Source of the DNA: an uncultured Clostridia bacterium
GTDB lineage: Bacteria; Bacillota; Clostridia; TANB77; CAG-508
Direction: 5' to 3'
Assembly (NCBI GenBank): GCA_934132805.1
Contig: CAKPAB010000002.1
Location: 1-59,344, forward strand
DNA length: 59,344 bases
A program made the position numbers and the translations under genes. A model generated the notes under the pieces. That model saw only the letters and a program-made list of their open reading frames with translations, had not been told where the DNA came from and did not search any database. This document shows, in pieces, positions 27,317 to 35,859 of the stretch (position 1 is its first letter; each line of letters opens with the position of its first letter).

Positions 27317-28376
27317 ATTTATAATACATCCAGGTGAAACATTAAAAGAAATACTAGAAGATAAAAATATGCTACAAGAAGAACTAGCAGAAAGAACAGG
27401 ATTTTCACCAAAACATATAAGTGAAGTTGTAAATGGGAAAAAAGGAATATCACCTAAACTAGCCAAAAGCTTAGAATATGTTTTTGGAATTCCAGCAACT
27501 TTTTGGATTAATTTACAAGGCATATATGATAAGGAGATAGTAGAATTTGAGGAAAAGAACAACATATCAAAAAATGAATTTGAAATAGCAAAAAAAATAA
27601 GGCCAGTATTAGAATATGCAGTAAAACTAAAGTTAATAGACAAGATTTCAAATGATACAGAAGGTGTATTAGTATCAAGAAATATATGTGGAGTACAAAA
27701 CTTAACTTATATGGAAAAAATATTAAGTAATCAAGTAGCATACAGAACGGCTACAAAGCAAAAAGTAAATCCATATATATTATATACATGGCAAAGAGTA
27801 TGTGAATTATTGGCAAAAAAAGAGAGTAATGCAAATTATTATAACAAAACAGTACTAATTAATAATTTAGAAAATATCAAAAAATTAATGTTTGAAGAAA
27901 ACCCAAATGAGATGATAAAAAAATTAAAAGATATTTTTAATGAATGTGGAATAACATTTGAATTAGTAAAACATTTCACAGGGGCACCAGTACAAGGATT
28001 TATAGAAAAAAAAGAAAATAGAATGATTTTATGTATGACAATAAGACAATCTTATGCAGATATTTTTTGGTTTACATTATTTCATGAAATTGGACATATT
28101 TTGAATGGTGACATAGAATATAACAAAATAGATTATTATGTGGAAAATGAAGAAAAAGAAAATGAAGCGGATGAATTTGCAAAGAATCTTTTAATTAACA
28201 AAGATGATTATAATAGTTATATCAATAAATCAGATTTTTCAAAAGAAAGTATAATCGCATTTTCAAAGAATCAAAAAGTTCAACCATATATTGTTATTGG
28301 AAGACTACAAAAAGACAAAAAAATTGAATATAATCAATATAGTGATTTAAAAGTAAGATACAAATATAAACAATGA
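27285..28376 (+). CDS. HigA-type HTH antitoxin fused to an ImmA/IrrE metallopeptidase domain
   Basis: 363 aa. Residues about 8-85 form an XRE-type helix-turn-helix of the HigA class (HPGETLKEILED, LAERTGFSPKHISEVVNGKKGISP). The C-terminal half is an ImmA/IrrE (M78-like) domain with zinc-binding HEIGH at residues 267-271 and downstream ENEADEFAKNLL. This fusion is bigger than plain HigA (about 100 aa). It likely neutralises the toxin and represses the promoter through the palindrome at 26954; the peptidase could regulate either protein by cleavage. AAAGGAG stands 11 bases before the ATG, inside the toxin gene. Confidence 0.85.
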   Translation: MKPKMNGLSLEFIIHPGETLKEILEDKNMLQEELAERTGFSPKHISEVVNGKKGISPKLAKSLEYVFGIPATFWINLQGIYDKEIVEFEEKNNISKNEFEIAKKIRPVLEYAVKLKLIDKISNDTEGVLVSRNICGVQNLTYMEKILSNQVAYRTATKQKVNPYILYTWQRVCELLAKKESNANYYNKTVLINNLENIKKLMFEENPNEMIKKLKDIFNECGITFELVKHFTGAPVQGFIEKKENRMILCMTIRQSYADIFWFTLFHEIGHILNGDIEYNKIDYYVENEEKENEADEFAKNLLINKDDYNSYINKSDFSKESIIAFSKNQKVQPYIVIGRLQKDKKIEYNQYSDLKVRYKYKQ

Positions 28377-28415
28377 TATGATAGAAAATTTAGATGCAAA
28401 GTTTATGGGGGAATT

Positions 28416-28487
28416 TTGAATATTTTATTTGATTATATTGAGAAAAAAGATGAAGAAATAATAGATATTTTTGAAAAATGGATTTAG
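28416..28487 (+). CDS. Possible 23-aa small protein after the toxin-antitoxin pair
   Basis: A TTG-started reading frame of 23 codons, acidic and amphipathic (YIEKKDEEIIDIFEKWI), follows a strong GGGG ribosome-binding site five bases upstream. It may be a genuine small peptide or the remnant of a larger gene. Nothing else is seen between 28377 and the next promoter. Confidence 0.3.
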   Translation: MNILFDYIEKKDEEIIDIFEKWI

Positions 28488-28544
28488 TTAGAAAAACTTA
28501 AAAAGAAAATCCAAAAATTTACAAAATTTTTTTTACAAAAACTA

Positions 28545-28573
28545 TTGCACAAAAAAAGCTTAAATGCTATAAT
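28545..28573 (+). promoter_or_regulatory. Sigma-A type promoter
   Basis: TTGCAC (28545-28550) and TATAAT (28568-28573) have a 17-bp spacer. It drives the sorting-signal protein and the sortase. Confidence 0.82.
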
Positions 28574-28604
28574 GATATCAGTTCAAAGAAAGGGAGGATT
28601 TTAA

Positions 28605-29129
28605 ATGAAAAAATTATTATCAGTAGCAATCATATTTGTAATGATAGCAGTACTAGTAGCAACAACTGTTAATGCAGCAACAAGTTCAACATTAGCAAAT
28701 GAACTATACACAATAGGAGCAAAATACGGAATGACATCAGCAGATAAAGTAAAAATAGAAAGATATTTAGCAGACAATGCAGTAACAGATGAACAAGCTA
28801 ACCAAGTATTAGCAAAAGCACAAGAAGCTGCAAAAATAATGGATGAAGCTGGAATAACAAATTACAGCAAATTATCAGCAGACAAAAAGAACAAATTAAA
28901 AACAATAGCTAACGAAGCAGCAAGTGTACTAGGATTAACATTAACATTCAAATCAGGAAATGTTGAAGTTTACAAAGATGGAAAGCTAATTGAAACATTA
29001 GGATCAAATAGCAATGGAAAATTAGTATACACTGGAAATAATACAAACATTATTTTAGTTGTTTCTTCAGTTGCAGTAGTAGCCCTAGCTGCCGGATTTG
29101 TAGCAAGAAAGAAAATTGCTAATGCCTAA
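28605..29129 (+). CDS. Secreted protein with LPxTG-like sorting signal (LVYTG)
   Basis: 174 aa. A signal peptide ends near VNAATS (about residue 24-26). A helical domain of about 90 residues (YTIGAKYGMTSADKVKIERYL, QVLAKAQEAAKIM) follows, then a short beta segment (VEVYKDGKLIETL). The C-terminus has LVYTG at residues 140-144, a hydrophobic helix and a basic ARKK tail, the layout of a sortase substrate. The sortase gene overlaps its end by 8 bases, so they form a dedicated pair. The helical domain is unrecognised; it may be an adhesin or wall-associated factor. GGGAGG lies before the ATG. Confidence 0.85.
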   Translation: MKKLLSVAIIFVMIAVLVATTVNAATSSTLANELYTIGAKYGMTSADKVKIERYLADNAVTDEQANQVLAKAQEAAKIMDEAGITNYSKLSADKKNKLKTIANEAASVLGLTLTFKSGNVEVYKDGKLIETLGSNSNGKLVYTGNNTNIILVVSSVAVVALAAGFVARKKIANA

Positions 29130-29739
29130 GTTCATTAAAAAGACAATAAAAGCAACTATTATTGACGTAATAGTTGCTTTATTAATTGCAACACTTATAA
29201 TAGTAAGCATACAACTATTTTTTGGGGCAAAAATAGAAGAAACAATATCACTTGTAAACAAGGTTGCAATAGACTTAAACCAAAAAGAAATAAAAGAAAC
29301 AACCATAAATAACGATAATAAAATAGAAAACTATCCAGAATATGGAACACAATACGCAACAATAGAAATACCAAAAATCGACATAAACCTTCCTGTTTAT
29401 TTTGGAGACACACTAGAAATATTAAAAAAAGGCGTAGGACACTCAAGCGGAAGCTACTTCCCAGGAGAAGGTGGTAGCATTATTTACATGGGACATAATT
29501 CAAAAAAAGTATTTAGAAGATTTTCAGAGCTACAAATTGGAAATGAAATAACCGTAAAAACAGATTACGGAGAATATAAATACAAAATTTATGACATGCA
29601 ATTAATAAAAGAAACAGAAATAGACAAATTACCAATTCAAAAAGAAAAAGAAATTTTAATGATATATACATGCTATCCATTTAACAATATAGGATATGCA
29701 ACACAAAGATATGTAGTATATGCAGAATTAGAAAAGTAG
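29122..29739 (+). CDS. Class D sortase
   Basis: A 205-aa membrane-anchored transpeptidase that cleaves LPxTG-like signals and joins the protein to peptidoglycan. An N-terminal membrane helix is followed by the sortase barrel (ATIEIPKIDINLPVYFG). Catalytic His is in YMGHNS, Cys in MIYTCYPF, and Arg in TQRYVVYAE. I use ATG 29122, which overlaps the substrate gene by 8 bases; a TTG at 29116 is the alternative. The class D call rests on the TCYPF context and overall form. It may also act on the IPKAG cohesin-like protein. Confidence 0.9.
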   Translation: MPKFIKKTIKATIIDVIVALLIATLIIVSIQLFFGAKIEETISLVNKVAIDLNQKEIKETTINNDNKIENYPEYGTQYATIEIPKIDINLPVYFGDTLEILKKGVGHSSGSYFPGEGGSIIYMGHNSKKVFRRFSELQIGNEITVKTDYGEYKYKIYDMQLIKETEIDKLPIQKEKEILMIYTCYPFNNIGYATQRYVVYAELEK

Positions 29740-29754
29740 AAGGGAGATACAAAA

Positions 29755-30597
29755 TTGAAAAAGATTCTAAGATATATAATAGCAATTCTACTAACTATTG
29801 TAATAATAGCATTTTTATTAATAAATTTGTTATCTTCTACAATTCTAAGTGAACAATATATTTTAAGCAAATTAGAAGAAACAGATTACTATAATAAAAT
29901 GTATCAATATGTAGAATCAAGTTTCGAAAATTACATTTATCAATCAGGATTAGACGAAAACGTACTAGAAGATATAGTATCAAAAGAAAAGATAGAAAAA
30001 GACACCAAAATTATTATAGGAAATATATATGACGGCAGAAACGAAAAAATAGACACACAAGAAATAAAAGATAACTTAAATGCAAATATAAATAAAAGTT
30101 TAGGAAATAAAAAACTCAATACAACACAAAAAACAGCAATAGACACATTTATAGATGAAATAACAAATGAATATAAAACTGCCATGTCACACACAAACTA
30201 TGAACAACAAATAAATAACATATATTCAAAAGGAATAAAATATGTTAATATATTAAAAAAAGCATTGTTGATATCAATTGCAGTTCTAATAATTTTACTA
30301 ATAGTATTAAGCTTGACAAAAATATATAAAGTCTTTGCTATGGCAGGGATTTCAATGTTATCAAGTGGGATTTTATTTGGAATAACCAATTGGTATATAA
30401 CATCAAAAATAAAAATACAGACAATTACAATATTAAATGATGCAGTTTCAGATACTGTTAGAAATATTTTACAAGAAATAATGAACACAGTAAAAAATGA
30501 AGCAGTCATACTTACTTTAATAGGAATAATACTTATAATAATTCCTAGTCTAATACATTATTATAAAAATTCTAAAGAAGAAAAAATGCAAAAGTAA
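29755..30597 (+). CDS. Membrane protein of unknown function, 280 aa
   Basis: Unrecognised. One N-terminal helix (about residues 5-27), an extracytoplasmic helical region of about 150 residues rich in Asn/Asp/Lys, and three C-terminal membrane helices (from about residue 170) can be seen. The start is TTG 29755 with AAGGGAGA upstream. It lies 15 bases after the sortase gene, so it is probably in the same operon and could assist the sortase system, but no motif shows this. Confidence 0.72.
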   Translation: MKKILRYIIAILLTIVIIAFLLINLLSSTILSEQYILSKLEETDYYNKMYQYVESSFENYIYQSGLDENVLEDIVSKEKIEKDTKIIIGNIYDGRNEKIDTQEIKDNLNANINKSLGNKKLNTTQKTAIDTFIDEITNEYKTAMSHTNYEQQINNIYSKGIKYVNILKKALLISIAVLIILLIVLSLTKIYKVFAMAGISMLSSGILFGITNWYITSKIKIQTITILNDAVSDTVRNILQEIMNTVKNEAVILTLIGIILIIIPSLIHYYKNSKEEKMQK

Positions 30598-30681
30598 TAT
30601 GAAAGAACTAAAAAACATATAAAATTTTAGAAAAATCGATTGTTTTATAGCTCAATCTGTACTAAAAGGAAAGAGGGAAAA

Positions 30682-31392
30682 ATGGAAGAAATAGATTTAA
30701 AAGAATTATTAAGCTTATTTTGGAGCAAAAAAACACAAATAATATTGATAGTACTAATTTTTATGATATTAGGAGTAATTTATACAATAGGTTTTGTAAC
30801 ACCAATGTACAGTTCATCTACAACATTAGTATTAGCATCATCTAACAGCAATCAAGCAACAGCAAATACAATAACAGCAACAGACATAACAGTAAACTCA
30901 AAATTAGTATCAACATATAGTGAAATAGTAAAAAGCAAAAACATAATGAGACAAGTTATCTCAAATCTAGGAATAAAAATTGATGAAAACGCATTAAGAA
31001 AACATGTAACTGTAAGTTCAGTAAAAGACACAGAATTAATAGAAATAACAGTAACAAACGAAAATCCAAGTAATGCTTCAAAAATAGCAAACGAAATATC
31101 AAAAGTATTTATTGACAAAATTAAAGATATATACAATATAGAAAATATACAAATAGTTGACGAAGCAGAAGTAAGTACAGCACCATCAAATATAAATCAT
31201 ACAAAAGATGTAATAATATTTACATTAGTAGGAATAGTAGTAGCAATAGGATATGTATTAGTAGCAAATATGTTAGATACAACTATAAAATCAGCAGAAG
31301 AGGTTGAAAAGGAATTTAAAATACCAGTACTTGCAACAATACCATTATATAACTTTGAGCCTGCTAAAAACAAAGGAGGAAAAACAAAATAA
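30682..31392 (+). CDS. Polysaccharide chain-length regulator / BY-kinase activator (Wzz, CpsC-like)
   Basis: A 236-aa membrane adaptor. It has an N-terminal Wzz domain (MEEIDLKELLSLFWSKK), helices at about 18-40 and 175-198, and a coiled extracellular part with repeated VTSSVK-like strands. In Firmicutes this partner activates the cognate tyrosine kinase and sets polymer length. The start at 30682 follows AAAGAGGG; the frame is open further upstream but without support. It overlaps the kinase gene by one base. Confidence 0.92.
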   Translation: MEEIDLKELLSLFWSKKTQIILIVLIFMILGVIYTIGFVTPMYSSSTTLVLASSNSNQATANTITATDITVNSKLVSTYSEIVKSKNIMRQVISNLGIKIDENALRKHVTVSSVKDTELIEITVTNENPSNASKIANEISKVFIDKIKDIYNIENIQIVDEAEVSTAPSNINHTKDVIIFTLVGIVVAIGYVLVANMLDTTIKSAEEVEKEFKIPVLATIPLYNFEPAKNKGGKTK

Positions 31393-32345
31393 TGAAAATA
31401 AAAAAAGAACTTATAACACAAAGAGACCCAAAATCGCCAGTATCAGAGACATTTAGAACACTAAGGACAAACATACAATTCATGAATGCAAACAAAAAAT
31501 TAAAAACATTACTAGTAACATCAACTTTCCCAAGTGAAGGAAAAAGTTGGGTTGCAGCAAATTTAGCAGTCACATTTGCACAAGCAGATAACAAAGTAAT
31601 ATTGATAGATGCAGACATGAGAAAAGGAAGACAATACTCAATATTTGGAGTATCACCACGCCCAGGACTTTCTAATTACTTATCAGGAATGGATGTTCCA
31701 GAAGGTCAAGAGCCAGATATCACAAATTATCTACAAAAAACAGAGATAGAAAACTTATTAATAATGACAGCTGGAAACATACCACCAAATCCATCAGAAT
31801 TATTAGTGTCACCACAAATGACTAAATTATTAAGCGACTTAAAAGAAGCTTGTGACATAATAATAATAGATGGAACACCATGTGAACTAGTTACAGATTC
31901 AGTTATTTTATCAAGAATAGCAGACTCAACATTAATAGTTACAGCACACAAAGAAACAAAAAAAGACAATTTGGAAAGAGTAATAAAAAACATACAAAAC
32001 GTAGGTGGACATTTAGCAGGAATTGTATTAAACAAAATGTCTGTATCTGTAAAAAAATATAATGAAAAATATTATTATTATGGATCAACAGGAGCATCAC
32101 TTAGCCAAGCAAGTAGAAATGAAATAAAAGAAAAAGCATACAATATTTTAAAACAAAATGACAAAGACAATAATGAAAGAAAAAAAGAATATAATAATAT
32201 AAACATCGAAAAAGAAAGCAATTCAAACAATGATTTAGAAAGACCAAGTTTTGTAAATAATGGAACAGACTCAGAACTAGGAAAAGCACAAGATATATTA
32301 AAACAAATAAATTCATATTTAGATAATGAAAAGAAAAATTTATAA
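31392..32345 (+). CDS. Tyrosine-protein kinase (BY-kinase, CpsD-like)
   Basis: A 317-aa cytoplasmic autokinase that controls polymer assembly through phosphorylation. Walker A is SEGKSWVAAN, Walker A' ILIDADMR, and Walker B IIIIDGTP. The tyrosine cluster KKYNEKYYYYG is near residue 222, followed by an unusually long hydrophilic tail of about 85 residues (Asn/Lys/Glu rich). It works with the Wzz partner upstream and the PHP phosphatase downstream. The start overlaps the previous stop by one base. Confidence 0.93.
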   Translation: MKIKKELITQRDPKSPVSETFRTLRTNIQFMNANKKLKTLLVTSTFPSEGKSWVAANLAVTFAQADNKVILIDADMRKGRQYSIFGVSPRPGLSNYLSGMDVPEGQEPDITNYLQKTEIENLLIMTAGNIPPNPSELLVSPQMTKLLSDLKEACDIIIIDGTPCELVTDSVILSRIADSTLIVTAHKETKKDNLERVIKNIQNVGGHLAGIVLNKMSVSVKKYNEKYYYYGSTGASLSQASRNEIKEKAYNILKQNDKDNNERKKEYNNINIEKESNSNNDLERPSFVNNGTDSELGKAQDILKQINSYLDNEKKNL

Positions 32346-32373
32346 TAGAAACAGAAGAAAGAGGAGAGCAGAA

Positions 32374-33174
32374 ATGATAGACTTTCATACACATATATTG
32401 CCAAATATAGATGACGGAGCAAGAAATATAGATGAAACAATAGAACTAATAAAGGAAGCCAAAGAAGCAGGCTTTGACGAAATAATACTAACATCACATT
32501 ACATCGAAAATTACTATGAAACAGACGTACCAGAAAGAGATATGTGGGTAAAAGCTATAAGTGATAATTTAAAAGGAAAAGGAATAGAAACAAACTTATA
32601 TTTAGGAAATGAAATTTATATATCAGATAATATGATGCAATTATTAATAGATGGAAAAGCATCAACTATAAATAATAGTTGCTATGTTTTATTTGAAATG
32701 CCACTAAATGCAGAGCCAATGGATTTATATAATGTAATATATTCTTTGCAAGAGAATAAACTAATACCAGTATTAGCACATCCAGAAAGATATTCATTTG
32801 TACAAAAAGAGCCAGAATTAATATATGATTTAATAGAAAAAGGTGTATTAATGCAAGCAAATTATGGAAGTATTTTAGGACAATATGGAAAAAATGCCGA
32901 AATGATAGTAAGAAAATTTTACGAAAACAATATGATACATTTTTTAGGAAGTGACGTTCACAGAGCAAATACAATATACAAAAAAATACCAGAAGCAATT
33001 GAAGAAATTAGTGCAATTATAGGAGAAGAAAAAGTAAAAGAATTAACAACAACAAACCCAAAATTAGTTTTACAAAACAAAAGAATAGATATTGATGACC
33101 CAATAGAATTTAGTTTAACATTAAAAGAAAAGATAATAATGACTTTAAAAAAATTATCTAGAAGGGAAGTATAA
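32374..33174 (+). CDS. PHP-family tyrosine phosphatase (CpsB/YwqE-like)
   Basis: A 266-aa metal-dependent phosphatase that removes phosphate from the BY-kinase Tyr cluster. The N-terminal metal motif is DFHTHILPNIDDG, and further metal ligands occur in ILTSHY, LAHPERY and LGSDVHR. The start at 32374 has GAGGAG upstream; codons before it belong to an unsupported extension. It closes the three-gene regulatory unit, which lies 5 kb from the synthesis genes. Confidence 0.93.
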   Translation: MIDFHTHILPNIDDGARNIDETIELIKEAKEAGFDEIILTSHYIENYYETDVPERDMWVKAISDNLKGKGIETNLYLGNEIYISDNMMQLLIDGKASTINNSCYVLFEMPLNAEPMDLYNVIYSLQENKLIPVLAHPERYSFVQKEPELIYDLIEKGVLMQANYGSILGQYGKNAEMIVRKFYENNMIHFLGSDVHRANTIYKKIPEAIEEISAIIGEEKVKELTTTNPKLVLQNKRIDIDDPIEFSLTLKEKIIMTLKKLSRREV

Positions 33175-33176
33175 TT

Positions 33177-34541
33177 ATGAGAAAATATTTTGGAACAGAT
33201 GGAATAAGAAGAATTGCAAACACAGAACTTACACCAGAGTTAGTATATAAAGTAGCAAAAGCAGGTGCATATGTATTATCAAAACACACAGATCATGCAC
33301 CAACAATATTAATAGGAAGAGACACAAGAATATCAGGAACACTAATAGAAAGTGCAATGGTAGCAGGATTTTTAAGTTATGGAGCAAATGTTAAATTATT
33401 AGGAGTTATACCAACACCAGCAGTTGCTTATTTAACAAGAAAATTACAAGCAGATGCAAGTGTAGTAATATCAGCATCACATAATACATTTGAATTTAAT
33501 GGAATAAAATATTTTAGCAATAAAGGTATGAAAATTCCAGATAGTCTAGAAGAAGAAATAGAAGAAGTAATGGACTCAGGCAAAATCGACGAATTAACAG
33601 CAGTAAGCAGCAAAATAGGCATATCTGAATATAGAGCAGACTTACTAGACGAATATGTTTATTTCTTTAGAAAAAACTTTGATGATATTTTTGAAAAATT
33701 AAATAGAGATGATTTTGTAGTAGGTGTGGACACAGCAAATGGCGCAACATCAGTAGTAGCTGAAAAAGTATTTAAAGCATTAGGCATAAAATATAAAATA
33801 ATAAATAACCATCCAGATGGAATAAACATAAACGAAAATTGTGGATCAACACATTTAGAATCATTAAAAAAATTCGTAATAGAAAACAAACTAAGCCTTG
33901 GAGTTGCATATGATGGTGACGGAGATAGATGTTTAGCAGTTGACGAAAAAGGAAACGAAATAGATGGAGATATGATAATGGCAATTGTATCAAACTATCT
34001 AAAGAAAAAAGGAAAGTTATCAAAAGACACAGTTGTTGCAACAGTAATGAGTAACTTAGGATTACACAAATATACTAGAGACAATGGATTAGAACTTGTT
34101 CAAACAAAAGTAGGAGACAGATATGTATTAGAAGAAATGCTAAAAGATGGATATAATCTAGGAGGAGAACAATCAGGACATGTAATTTTACTAGATTATA
34201 ACCCAACTGGAGACGGAATATTAACATCATTAATGTTAATACAAGCGATATTAGAAGAAAAAGAAACTGCATCAAAAATGGCAGAAATAATAAAATTATA
34301 TCCACAAGTATTAATAAATGCAAAAGTGAACTCAGAGAAAAAATATGATTACGAAAAAGATGATGAAATAAAAAGTGCAATAGAAAAACTAGAAAAAGAA
34401 TTTGCAGGAAATGGTAGAGTACTAATAAGACCTTCTGGAACAGAGCCATTAGTAAGGGTTATGATTGAAGGAGAAGACCAAGAATATATAACTAAAAAAG
34501 CAAAAGAAATTGCAGATTTAATAGAAGAAAAATTAAAATAA
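33177..34541 (+). CDS. glmM: Phosphoglucosamine mutase
   Basis: GlmM interconverts glucosamine-6-phosphate and glucosamine-1-phosphate on the route to UDP-GlcNAc for peptidoglycan and surface polymers. It starts RKYFGTDGIRR. The active-site phosphoserine is Ser101 in SASHNTFEFNG (the common Pro after Asn is Thr here). The metal loop is DGDGDR, the sugar loop GGEQSGH, and the phosphate-binding loop RPSGTEPLVRVM. At 454 aa it has family length. It starts two bases after the PHP phosphatase, so it is co-transcribed with the polysaccharide regulators. Confidence 0.97.
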   Translation: MRKYFGTDGIRRIANTELTPELVYKVAKAGAYVLSKHTDHAPTILIGRDTRISGTLIESAMVAGFLSYGANVKLLGVIPTPAVAYLTRKLQADASVVISASHNTFEFNGIKYFSNKGMKIPDSLEEEIEEVMDSGKIDELTAVSSKIGISEYRADLLDEYVYFFRKNFDDIFEKLNRDDFVVGVDTANGATSVVAEKVFKALGIKYKIINNHPDGININENCGSTHLESLKKFVIENKLSLGVAYDGDGDRCLAVDEKGNEIDGDMIMAIVSNYLKKKGKLSKDTVVATVMSNLGLHKYTRDNGLELVQTKVGDRYVLEEMLKDGYNLGGEQSGHVILLDYNPTGDGILTSLMLIQAILEEKETASKMAEIIKLYPQVLINAKVNSEKKYDYEKDDEIKSAIEKLEKEFAGNGRVLIRPSGTEPLVRVMIEGEDQEYITKKAKEIADLIEEKLK

Positions 34542-34571
34542 ATACAGTACAAAAGAAAAGGGGGGAGAAAT

Positions 34572-34913
34572 ATGTTTATTTTCGACTTAACAAATTTAAT
34601 CATACTAGTATTAGCAACAATTGTAACAGTATTATTAATATTTTTATCACAAGAACTAAAAAAGAGTGTGATAGCAATGATACCATTATTTGCATTTGTG
34701 ATAGACCTAATAATACACACTGTTCAAGCTTTAACTTTAAATGCTGAATATTCATATTTATTTGGAACTTTAACAGCAAATATGGCTATAGACTTTGCAT
34801 TTTTATTAGTTACATTTTTAGCATATCTATGGGCTGACAATGTTGAAGCAAAGGCATACAATAAAAAGACAATTAACAGCAAAGACATTGATTGGTTATT
34901 TAAACAAGTATAA
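34572..34913 (+). CDS. Small membrane protein, 113 aa
   Basis: Unrecognised. Three hydrophobic segments (starting about residues 8, 34 and 66) are followed by a charged C-terminal tail (NVEAKAYNKKTINSKD). GGGGGAG stands 7 bases before the ATG. It lies 30 bases after glmM and may share its transcript. Confidence 0.7.
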   Translation: MFIFDLTNLIILVLATIVTVLLIFLSQELKKSVIAMIPLFAFVIDLIIHTVQALTLNAEYSYLFGTLTANMAIDFAFLLVTFLAYLWADNVEAKAYNKKTINSKDIDWLFKQV

Positions 34914-35073
34914 AATTTAAATGGGGTGAGTAAAATCATCCTATTTTTTTTGTTCTTTCATGCTTTAAAATTGTAACCCTTATTTAACAACTTTTTTATA
35001 ATTTATTTTTATAAATATGGACAATTAATTAAAAATATTGTAAACTATAAAAGAAAAAGAAAGGAAGAGAAAA

Positions 35074-35766
35074 ATGGCAATATATACAATAGCAGACTTG
35101 CACTTATCATTCAACACAAATAAACCAATGAACATATTTGGAGAAAACTGGCAAAACTACGAAGAAAAAATAAAACAAGACTGGCAAAAAAAAGTAAAAC
35201 CAGAAGACACAATAATATTGCCAGGAGACTTCTCATGGGCTACATACTTAGACGAAACATATAAAGACTTTGAATTTATAAACAACTTACCAGGTAAAAA
35301 AATTCTACTAAAAGGAAACCATGATTATTGGTGGACAACAGTAACAAACATGAGAAAATACATAGAAGAAAAAGACTTTAAAAACATAGACTTTTTATAC
35401 AACAATAGCTATCAAATAGAAGACAAAATAATAGCAGGAACAAGAGGATGGAACATTTCTGATGACCAAGAAGACATTAGGCTAACAAACAGAGAAGTAG
35501 CAAGATTAGAAATATCTATAAAAGATGGACTATCAAAATATGGAAATAATAAAGAAATAGTAGTATTTATGCATTATCCGCCATTAACAAAAAATTATAT
35601 AAATACAGGATATACAAAAATGATGAAAAAATACAATATAAAAAAATGCTATTATGGACATCTACATGCAAACTCAATTTTAGAAGCAATAGAAGGAAAT
35701 ATAGATGGAATTAAATATAAGTTAGTAAGTAGTGACGGACTAGATTTTAAATTATTACAAATTTAA
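35074..35766 (+). CDS. Calcineurin-like metallophosphoesterase
   Basis: A 230-aa cytoplasmic phosphoesterase with the two-metal motif series in order: ADLHLSF, PGDFSW, LKGNHDYWW, MHYPP and GHLHAN. The substrate cannot be told from sequence. GGAAGAG lies before the ATG. The preceding 160 bp (34914-35073) are AT-rich, with only a weak hairpin and T-run at 34923-34952, and no clear promoter. Confidence 0.9.
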   Translation: MAIYTIADLHLSFNTNKPMNIFGENWQNYEEKIKQDWQKKVKPEDTIILPGDFSWATYLDETYKDFEFINNLPGKKILLKGNHDYWWTTVTNMRKYIEEKDFKNIDFLYNNSYQIEDKIIAGTRGWNISDDQEDIRLTNREVARLEISIKDGLSKYGNNKEIVVFMHYPPLTKNYINTGYTKMMKKYNIKKCYYGHLHANSILEAIEGNIDGIKYKLVSSDGLDFKLLQI

Positions 35767-35859
35767 AAAAGAAATTTGGTGTGGGCACATAATACCAAAA
35801 ATAAATTATCTAAATTTATTGTGGCAGTACCTAATCCTAGAAAATTATATGGAGAAGAA

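Noticed and set aside
35776..35859. Upstream TTG start extending RecG by 28 residues
   Set aside because: No ribosome-binding site and no match to the usual RecG start; ATG 35860 has GGAG upstream.
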